In this document: in pieces, positions 57,657 through 64,000 of the stretch
Layout of the letters: each line of letters begins with the position of its first letter
Numbering within the stretch: the first letter of the stretch is position 1
NCBI GenBank assembly: GCA_018780035.1
Contig: JADMKE010000001.1
Coordinates: forward strand, 124,001-188,000
Length of the DNA: 64,000 bases
Source: Candidatus Sericytochromatia bacterium
GTDB lineage: Bacteria; Cyanobacteriota; Sericytochromatia; UBA7694
Direction: 5' to 3'
Notes under the pieces: model-generated
Seen by the model: the letters and a program-made list of their open reading frames with translations, nothing else
What the model was told of the DNA's origin: nothing
Database searches by the model: none
Program-made: the position numbers and the translations under genes

Positions 57657-60600
57657 GCGATTTATTTGGCTCAGACCCCAAGGCCTCTCCCCAGCCCCCC
57701 CCTCACCAGGGCTGGAATCTGCCTGCTTGGTCGATTCAGCACCCTTATCTGATCATCACCTTTTTTTTAGCCGGGATCTTGGCCTCTGTTCTGGCGGTCA
57801 GTCAGGTCATTCCCCGGCGTATGATGCCTTATCTCGAAAGCCCGATGATTGGCATTGTCACAGAGGCACCGGGGTTGGCTCCGATGGAGATGGAAACTTA
57901 CTTTTCCAAACCGATTGAAGAACGCATGACGGCAGTGCCGGATTTGCGCTTTATCCGCTCGGCCTCTCAGGATGGTTTCTCGATGGTTTCGCTGGAGTTT
58001 CCCTATGGCACCAATATGCAGAAAGCCCTCACCAACGTTCAGGCGATTATGCGTGTGGTACAAGCCGATCTGCCTGGAACGGGTGCCAATGTTAAACCTT
58101 CTTGGGTGGTGCCCATTGACCCTTTGAATATCCCCGTTTTGGTTCTGGGTCTCAGAGCCCCTGATTGGAATCCCGTTCAACTGCGTGAGTTTGCTGAAAA
58201 TGAACTGGTCAACCGCCTCAAGCGCATCCCCAACGTGCAATCGGTTTTTCCTTATGGCGGTCGTGAGCGTCAGTTGCAGGTGGTCCTTGATCGTCATAAG
58301 CTCGCCAGCTACGGCATTAGCATCACCGCCCTGCGCCAGATTTTAGATTTGAACAATCTCAGTCTCAGCGCAGGTTTACTCACAAAAGGGTCACAAGAGA
58401 GCATTGTGCGCATCGACAATAAGCCCATTCGGCCCCAAGACCTGCTTCATTTGCCGATCAAAAATGAAGGGGATCAAATTGTCTCTCTGCGTGATGTGGC
58501 AACGGTTAAAGACACTTTTCGCGAACAGCGCAGTGCCTATCACTATCTCAAAGCGGGCAAGCGCTATGAAGATGCGGTGGCTGTGCAGATTATTCAGAAT
58601 CCGGGAGCCAGTTCACCCAAGGTCATTGCTGCGGTAAAACAAGAACTGGCAGAAATTCAGAAAATGTATCCCGGTCTCAAGCTCGAAACCACCTACGACA
58701 ATGCCCATTTTGTCGATATTCTGATGGAAAATATGCTGGAAGAACTGCTTTTGGCGATTCTTTTGACAGCCATTGCTGTGTTTTTGTTTCTCCATGGGAA
58801 TCTTCAGGCCACGTTTATTTCGGTTGTCACCATTCCCGTTTCACTGGCTTTTTCGATCCTGATCATGGTGCCTTTTGGCATGAGCCTGAATTCATCGACG
58901 CTGATTGGTTTTTTGGTGGCGATTGGTCGCCTGGTCGATGATTCCATTATTGATATCCATGCCATTCAAAAGCAGATCAAACTTGGCAAATCGGTCCGGC
59001 AGGCAACCATTGATGGCATCTCTGAAGTGCGGGTCTCTGTTGCGGCATCAACCCTGGTCTTGATTGTTGGCTTGCTGCCCCTGCTGTTTACCGGAGGCAT
59101 TGTGCAATTGATGTTTGAAGGACTGGTTTGGCCAATCGTGATTGGGGTGAGCGTTTCTTTTGTGGTCTCGATGACGCTCACTGCCGTGCTTGCAGATAAA
59201 CTCCTCAAACCAGAGCCCGAAACGCCAGTGCCCACGCGCAATCCGATTTACCGCTGGATTGTATACCCCTTTGACCGTTTTCTCGCTCAACTCGAACAGC
59301 GCTATGCCCACCTGATCGACTGGCTCTTGCACCACCGTTTTAATAACCTGATTCGCATTCTGATCACTGTGGTGATTGGCTTTGGCTTTTTTTGGTTTAT
59401 TGGCGGAGAGATGATGCCGCTGGCAGATGTGGGACAGGCCTATGGCGTGCTTGAAGCCCAGCCGGGTACTTCCTTTGAGCGCACCGAGCAAATCGTGCGT
59501 GCGGTCGAAGAGATCATTGCGGAGTATCCCGAAATCGAGCGGGTCTCAACTGAATTGGGGGCTGAGCCAGGGGGCACTTATTTTACAGGTTATGCCATGA
59601 ACCGGGTCAATGGTGCAAGCATGATGTTCACCTTCAGCGACAAAGACACACGCAAACGCAGTCTTTGGCAGATCGTTGATGAAATTCAAGACAGGGCCAT
59701 GACCACGATACCCGGTATTCGCCGTTTTCAGATCAAAGAAATGGGGAGCGATGTCATGGCCAGCTCCCAGGCCCCGATCTCCATTTTGGTCACAGGCAAA
59801 GATCTCCACGTCATCGATAAAATGACACAAGAAGTCGAAAAAATTGCCCGTGAGACCAAGGGGCTGTACCAAGTTGGCTCTGCTTGGACCATGGGTGTTC
59901 CGACCTGGGAAGTGCAACCCGATCTGCGTCGACTGCAAGAAGTGGGCCTGAGTGTCAAGGAGCTGGGTGAACAACTGTTTTACGCCTTGCGGGGTGGTTT
60001 GACAGAAGAGGATTTTTACACCCCCCAGGTGCGCCAGAACACGATTCTGCTGCGCCTGGAACAAGAACAACGCCTCTCGCTGGCTGACCTGGAACAATTT
60101 GAAGTGATCACCCCCACAGGAGCCGCTGTGCCCCTCAAATCTCTGGCCAGCTTGCGCAAAAGTACCTCTCCGACCTTGATTGAGCGCGACGGAATTCGCC
60201 GCAGCAACACTGTTTTGGCTTATTATCGCCCTGGGGACAAGCCTTCAATGGATGCCTCAATGGAAGTGCTGATGAAGGCGATGGGGGCCCTGAACTGGCC
60301 TCCGGGTTATACGATTGAAATGCGGGGGGATATGACCCAGATGATGGACAGTTTTGCGCGCCTCTTTCAGGGCATGGCGTTATCTGTTCTGCTGATTTTC
60401 TTTATTCTGGTGGCCCAGTTCCGGGGATTTTGGCAACCCCTGCAGATGGTTTTTTCACTGCCCTTGGAATTGACTGGGGTGTTTCTGGCCTTGTTTCTGG
60501 CGCATATGGCCTTTTCCTCTGTCTCGATTATGGCTGTGATCGTCTTGACCGGCATGGACATTACCACCGCCATTTTGTTAATTGACCATATCTTGCGCTA

Positions 60601-60874
60601 CCGCCGCGAAGGTCTCCCCCGCGATGAAGCCGTCAGGCGGGCCTGCCCTGAACGTTTGCGCCCGATTTTGATGACTTCTTTGATCACGATTTTGGTCATG
60701 AGCCGGATCGCCTTTGCCCCACCCACTGGCCTGGATGCCTACGCCCCTTTGGCCATGGTGGTGATTGGGGGCCTGACAGCAGGAACTTTGTTGAGTCTTT
60801 GGGATATTCCCATGATGCATACCCTTGTGGACGATTTGCACCTGAGCTGGCTGCGCTGGAGGAAAAAAACATGA
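57653..60874 (+). CDS. RND efflux pump (third system)
   Basis: A 1073-residue RND permease with an N-terminal polar extension of ~25 residues (SDLFGSDPKASPQPPPHQ). TM4 reads LIGFLVAIGRLVDDSIIDIH, with a double Asp as in AcrB-type pumps but in an unusual RLVDDSIIDIH context. Neither the CzcA DFG nor the CusA GGIAIAIG motif is present. Substrate is uncertain; the partners (YtkA-like proteins, adaptor with Met cluster) suggest a metal. The start overlaps the adaptor stop and its stop overlaps the tolC-like start. Confidence 0.9.
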   Translation: MSDLFGSDPKASPQPPPHQGWNLPAWSIQHPYLIITFFLAGILASVLAVSQVIPRRMMPYLESPMIGIVTEAPGLAPMEMETYFSKPIEERMTAVPDLRFIRSASQDGFSMVSLEFPYGTNMQKALTNVQAIMRVVQADLPGTGANVKPSWVVPIDPLNIPVLVLGLRAPDWNPVQLREFAENELVNRLKRIPNVQSVFPYGGRERQLQVVLDRHKLASYGISITALRQILDLNNLSLSAGLLTKGSQESIVRIDNKPIRPQDLLHLPIKNEGDQIVSLRDVATVKDTFREQRSAYHYLKAGKRYEDAVAVQIIQNPGASSPKVIAAVKQELAEIQKMYPGLKLETTYDNAHFVDILMENMLEELLLAILLTAIAVFLFLHGNLQATFISVVTIPVSLAFSILIMVPFGMSLNSSTLIGFLVAIGRLVDDSIIDIHAIQKQIKLGKSVRQATIDGISEVRVSVAASTLVLIVGLLPLLFTGGIVQLMFEGLVWPIVIGVSVSFVVSMTLTAVLADKLLKPEPETPVPTRNPIYRWIVYPFDRFLAQLEQRYAHLIDWLLHHRFNNLIRILITVVIGFGFFWFIGGEMMPLADVGQAYGVLEAQPGTSFERTEQIVRAVEEIIAEYPEIERVSTELGAEPGGTYFTGYAMNRVNGASMMFTFSDKDTRKRSLWQIVDEIQDRAMTTIPGIRRFQIKEMGSDVMASSQAPISILVTGKDLHVIDKMTQEVEKIARETKGLYQVGSAWTMGVPTWEVQPDLRRLQEVGLSVKELGEQLFYALRGGLTEEDFYTPQVRQNTILLRLEQEQRLSLADLEQFEVITPTGAAVPLKSLASLRKSTSPTLIERDGIRRSNTVLAYYRPGDKPSMDASMEVLMKAMGALNWPPGYTIEMRGDMTQMMDSFARLFQGMALSVLLIFFILVAQFRGFWQPLQMVFSLPLELTGVFLALFLAHMAFSSVSIMAVIVLTGMDITTAILLIDHILRYRREGLPRDEAVRRACPERLRPILMTSLITILVMSRIAFAPPTGLDAYAPLAMVVIGGLTAGTLLSLWDIPMMHTLVDDLHLSWLRWRKKT

Positions 60875-62226
60875 AATCAGTCATCATGGCCCTCTTGCTG
60901 GCTTTGGGATTCGGGTTTGCCCCCGCTTTGGCTGAGTCCTCCCCCAGCGAGAGGGTTCAAACAGAGAACGACCTGCTTGAGCGGGCTTTGGCACACAACC
61001 CCGAATTATTGGCGGCCCAAGAAGGGATTGCAATGGCGCGGGCCGATTACCGCCGCTTACAAGCAGAACTCTGGCCCTGGCTCTCGTTTAACAGTCAGAG
61101 CACCGCTGGCAGCAATCAACGCATGTCGATGCCCGTGCCGGGGATCGAGCCCGCCAATATGAGTATGCGCCCGCCCGGACTCACGGCCAATCTCAATTTG
61201 ACCGCGCTCTACCCGCTGTTCACCGGGGGCAAGGTGCAGGCCCAGCTCGAAGGCGGCAAACGCCGCCTCGAACAAAGTGAAGCGGAATACCAAAGCAAGC
61301 GGCTGGAGGTGCAGGCCGAAGTGCAACAGCTACAACTGTTGCGGCGCATGTTGAGCGCTCAGCAGCGTGTGTTGCATCAAGAGTTAAAGCGTCTTGACGC
61401 CGCTCTCAGCCTCGCTGAAGAGCGTTACCGTTTGGGCAAAGACCCCTATTATATTCTGCTACGGGTGCGCAGCGAACAGGCCCGCCGTCTGCAAGAACTC
61501 AACAATAACCGTTTGCAACAGGAAAAAAGTCTTGCCGATCTGCGCCGCTGGGCAGCCCTACCGCCGCAGACCCTTTTGCCCCCGCTTCCAGAATTGGAGG
61601 CCAACCCCAGTGGCGGCTATCTGCCCTCATTGCATGACGCGGGCAAGTTGGCCCTGCAAAATACCCCCCAGCTTCGGGTTTTTCGCTCCATGTTGGGCGA
61701 AGCCGAAACACGGGTTCAGATTGCCCAAGCCAGTTATTTTCCCTTTGTCTATTTGGTGGGGGTCGCCGAACTGCGTGTGCCCGAAAGACCCGAAATGGAC
61801 TATTCCAGTGGTGTCGCTTTGGATTTGTTGATCTCCTTGCCCGTCTTTGATGGTTTTCGCAGAGACGCAGAAGTGGAAAGGCTTAAACGCGAGGCCAGCC
61901 AGCTCCAAAACCGCTTAAATGATGCTCAAAACCGCTTACAAGCAGAACTGCTCAAGGAATGGCACAGCTTGCAACTGAATCGCGCCAATTTGGAGTTGAG
62001 TGCCCAGGTCTTAAGCCAAAGTGAGGAGGAGTTTCGCATTGCGCAATTGCGTTATCATTCAGGCAAAGCCATTCTGCTGGAATGGCTGGACGCAGCCAAT
62101 CAACTGCGGCAGGCCCGATTGGCGCAATTGGAAAACAGTTATAATTTCCAAATTGCGCAGGTGCGCTTTGAGCAATTATTGGCCTTGCCTGAGCCCGCTC
62201 AAAGCCAGCCTGCGAGCAAAAGATAA
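60871..62226 (+). CDS. TolC-like outer membrane factor (third system)
   Basis: A 451-residue outer membrane factor with signal peptide (MALLLALGFGFAPALAES). The two-fold pattern is LERALAHNPELLAAQEGIAM and IAQLRYHSGKAILLEWLDAA, with coiled-coil segments such as LEQSEAEYQSKRLEVQAEVQ. It completes the tripartite pump with the preceding two genes. The ATG overlaps the RND stop (ATGA). It converges on the TOPRIM-like gene with five bases between stops and no clear terminator. Confidence 0.9.
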   Translation: MKSVIMALLLALGFGFAPALAESSPSERVQTENDLLERALAHNPELLAAQEGIAMARADYRRLQAELWPWLSFNSQSTAGSNQRMSMPVPGIEPANMSMRPPGLTANLNLTALYPLFTGGKVQAQLEGGKRRLEQSEAEYQSKRLEVQAEVQQLQLLRRMLSAQQRVLHQELKRLDAALSLAEERYRLGKDPYYILLRVRSEQARRLQELNNNRLQQEKSLADLRRWAALPPQTLLPPLPELEANPSGGYLPSLHDAGKLALQNTPQLRVFRSMLGEAETRVQIAQASYFPFVYLVGVAELRVPERPEMDYSSGVALDLLISLPVFDGFRRDAEVERLKREASQLQNRLNDAQNRLQAELLKEWHSLQLNRANLELSAQVLSQSEEEFRIAQLRYHSGKAILLEWLDAANQLRQARLAQLENSYNFQIAQVRFEQLLALPEPAQSQPASKR

Positions 62227-62231
62227 CACGC

Positions 62232-62753
62232 TTAAATTCTCAGGTATTCTTCACAGGCCTCTTGCAAAGAAGGAGGGCAAGGTTGACGAAGATGGTTTTG
62301 CTCACACATCTGTTTCAATATATCCACTGCGGATTGACAATCTCTTTGACGCTGCAATTTAGGGTAAGTTGTTTGATCATCAACCGTTTGCCCATTTAAG
62401 TAGGCAATCCAGGTTTCAATATTGCGTTTGGGAACAAAAATAGCGATAGGTTCCGTTGCTGAGCGAAGAGATAAACTTTCTTCAGACAAAGCCCGTTCTA
62501 AAATTTGCAAACGAGGAATTGGGTAAAGATCCCCATCTATCATAACAACCAAAGATGTCGCCACCTGGTTACGTCTTAATGCCCGTACTTCTCGTGGATA
62601 TTGCATCCTTACCCATTGTTCTGCTGCTTGTTGGCCCGGAGGACAAATCAGCACCCGAATATCACGAATGTCTAATTTTCCACGTAAAAAACGCCGAACA
62701 AAAGCCTCGTGTTGTCTATCTTCACAGAGCAGAACACACTGTACCCTCCTCAT
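62232..62753 (-). CDS. Small TOPRIM-like (DUF4276/RloB-like) protein, ATPase partner
   Basis: A 173-residue protein. The start has LLCEDRQHEAFVRRFLRG, an acidic residue in the place of the TOPRIM glutamate, and later SLVVMIDGDLYPIPRL gives a D-x-D-like pair. A late part IAIFVPKRNIETWIAYLNGQ is like the NIE(x)W region of DUF4276-type proteins. This points to a TOPRIM-fold effector such as those that accompany AAA-type ATPases in defence systems. The match is by eye. It begins six bases after the ATPase stop. Confidence 0.6.
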   Translation of the reverse strand: MRRVQCVLLCEDRQHEAFVRRFLRGKLDIRDIRVLICPPGQQAAEQWVRMQYPREVRALRRNQVATSLVVMIDGDLYPIPRLQILERALSEESLSLRSATEPIAIFVPKRNIETWIAYLNGQTVDDQTTYPKLQRQRDCQSAVDILKQMCEQNHLRQPCPPSLQEACEEYLRI

Positions 62754-62759
62754 TTGAAT

Positions 62760-63884
62760 TCAGATCCACCCACGCGCAAATCTTTCTGAAAGTGGAAGTG
62801 CTCCTTCTTGCAAAGGCAACTCAGCAACAGATTTAACAGTGGTGAGCCCCCCATTTTCGCGATTCAATAGAATACCAGCATCTTTGCCCAAATAGTTTAT
62901 CAACTCAGGGTGATGAGAACAAATAATAACTTGAGATAATCCTTCTTCAAGTTTGTCTTTGAGTGCCATGAGCCAGGGTTGAATCTCAGACAGAGCGATA
63001 AAATTATCTGGTTCATCCAAAATAATGATTTGAGAATGATGGGCCGAAAAATAAATAAAAGCATATAAAACGAGCAAAACCCGCTGACCATCAGAGAGTT
63101 CATTTAATTGCAACTCATAAGATTGATCCATATGTTCAAATTTGATTTTCATAATCCGGGTCTCTACACCGACTTTTTCTAAACGAATGGATTTAAACCC
63201 ATCAATCACATGCTGAATTTCATTGAAGTATTCAGAGAGTAACTCTGCATTTTCTTGCACAAGATGCCGATACCAACAGGCAAAATTACTCCCATTTTTC
63301 GCCAACATGGCATCTTCTGAAACCGCATCAGAAACAAAATGAAGGGGTTCAATCTTGCAAATAATTATATTTTGAATAAATTCACGAAATCTGATCAGAT
63401 TTTGATGTTCTTTGCGATGAGCAGGCACACGTGCAAGGGCGGATTCAGACCAATCAGCAGAGTAGTTTGATCTTCCTGAGTCAGCATCTTTAAACAGAGT
63501 GACTTCTCCATCTTCAAAATGAAATAAAGAACGCCCATTCACCTCAAGAGCTTCTTGACGCACCTGTGATTTAGATGGCCCTTCTGCATAGGCATTTGGA
63601 TGCGCTATGAGTAAATGGTAAACATAGTTTTCATTGTTTAAAGTTGCAGAAAGGGTGAATGTTTGGAAATGAAGTGATTGCCAACGAGTCAGTGTGCTTG
63701 ACGGAAAAATATCCCCATCTGCAACTTTTGCTGTGCCACTCAACAGCTTTTGAATTGCGGATAAAACATCTAAAACAGATGTTTTTCCACTACCATTGCC
63801 CCCTAAGAGCAAATTTAAATTTTCAAAACCCAAATTTAAATTGACAAAAGACTTGTAATTGTCAATGTACAAACCTGTAAGCAT
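62760..63884 (-). CDS. AAA/ABC-type P-loop ATPase (RecF/OLD-like)
   Basis: A 374-residue ATPase. LTGLYIDNYKSFVNLNLGF opens like SMC/RecF-type proteins; the Walker A is LLLGGNGSGKTSVLDVLSAI, the ABC signature LNELSDGQRVLLVLYAF, the Walker B IIILDEPDNFIAL, and the switch His lies in VIICSHHPELINYL. These are the AAA_21/OLD-type ATPases. It is followed at six bases by a TOPRIM-like protein, so the pair resembles two-gene ATPase/TOPRIM modules known in phage defence. AGAGG precedes the ATG. The context does not show whether it is a working system. Confidence 0.85.
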   Translation of the reverse strand: MLTGLYIDNYKSFVNLNLGFENLNLLLGGNGSGKTSVLDVLSAIQKLLSGTAKVADGDIFPSSTLTRWQSLHFQTFTLSATLNNENYVYHLLIAHPNAYAEGPSKSQVRQEALEVNGRSLFHFEDGEVTLFKDADSGRSNYSADWSESALARVPAHRKEHQNLIRFREFIQNIIICKIEPLHFVSDAVSEDAMLAKNGSNFACWYRHLVQENAELLSEYFNEIQHVIDGFKSIRLEKVGVETRIMKIKFEHMDQSYELQLNELSDGQRVLLVLYAFIYFSAHHSQIIILDEPDNFIALSEIQPWLMALKDKLEEGLSQVIICSHHPELINYLGKDAGILLNRENGGLTTVKSVAELPLQEGALPLSERFARGWI

Positions 63885-63899
63885 AACAAATATGACCTC

Positions 63900-64000
63900 T
63901 TATCCATGAGGAAAGCTCTGGGCATCAACTTCAACTATAACATTCTTAAGAAGGGCGCGCTCAATCCAAATAGCTTGTGCGCAAACCGCGATCCTGCCTG
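63900..64000 (-). CDS. Partial C-terminus of an unidentified protein at the window edge
   Basis: A frame open from the edge gives 32 residues, GRIAVCAQAIWIERALLKNV, IVEVDAQSFPHG, then TAA, with the ATPase ATG 15 bases after it. It may be a real C-terminus of an operon partner, but the fragment is too short for a family call. Confidence 0.35.
   Translation of the reverse strand, partial: GRIAVCAQAIWIERALLKNVIVEVDAQSFPHG

Noticed and set aside
59546-60097. Minus-strand frame of 183 codons opposite the third RND gene
   Set aside because: Shadow frame; the sense strand is a complete RND permease.
1-64000. rRNA, tRNA, CRISPR arrays, integrase-bounded island or prophage
   Set aside because: No such sequence signatures were recognised; the only mobile-element trace seen is the tnpB remnant.

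Overview
The window reads as the chromosome of a Gram-negative-type (diderm) bacterium of moderate GC content. Outer-membrane factors, periplasmic adaptors, RND pumps, many lipoproteins with clear lipoboxes and a periplasmic cytochrome c all point that way. The lineage cannot be fixed from the sequence. The mix of MshEN-repeat proteins, subtilase lipoproteins and YtkA/FixH-like copper proteins is compatible with a non-photosynthetic relative of Cyanobacteria, but that is only a guess. No rRNA, tRNA or CRISPR array was seen.

Layout. 1-5.3 kb: the start of a DabA-type inorganic carbon protein overlapping a DUF983 membrane gene, leucyl aminopeptidase, an ArsR regulator with its own dyad, a TnpB transposon remnant, a phosphatase lipoprotein and a thioredoxin/CcdA pair. 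5.4-16 kb: an exported dehalogenase-like hydrolase with DUF2892, a divergent LysR gene, a metallopeptidase-peroxiredoxin fusion, a membrane-anchored peroxiredoxin, a broken discoidin-like lipoprotein, a Met-rich exported protein with cytochrome c, a CDP-alcohol phosphatidyltransferase with a CopZ-N-like Fe-S protein, and a subtilase lipoprotein. Four of these units start from promoters of one design: TGTCA-N6-TGACA, exactly 21 bp, then a -10 box. That is the geometry of class II CRP/FNR-family activation, so they look like a thiol/redox envelope regulon. 16-19.6 kb: a CsgG-like protein, MazEF, ChrA and a CDF-like transporter.

19.8-28.2 kb is a leftward Czc-type divalent metal operon (small exported protein, CzcB, CzcA, CzcC, CzcD-like, a truncated CDF remnant, MerR). 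28.2-33.1 kb is an AT-rich accessory cluster: a hydrophobic signal-less protein, a fusion of MshEN repeats, a central lipobox and a C39-like papain fold, a SbnA/cysteine-synthase-like enzyme and a MOP-superfamily exporter. 33.2-48.8 kb is a copper resistance block: CopA under a CueR-type promoter, a CusR-like response regulator, multicopper oxidase, a compositionally distinct CusCBA operon with an unknown barrel-like protein, a CopZ-like chaperone, YtkA/FixH-like proteins, a beta-propeller lipoprotein and a CueR homologue. 48.8-51.2 kb carries a second MshEN/lipobox/C39 gene beside a lytic transglycosylase.

51.3-53.7 kb holds two tandem paralogous lipoproteins with an HHEFSS motif and a proline-rich protein. 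54-62.2 kb holds a metal-sensor-like histidine kinase (no adjacent response regulator) divergent from a third RND system whose adaptor carries a fused YtkA-like domain. The right edge carries a P-loop ATPase with a small TOPRIM-like partner, a possible defence pair, and the last codons of an unidentified gene. Overall the window is metal homeostasis and redox/envelope maintenance, with three separate RND efflux systems and a few unusual fusion proteins.
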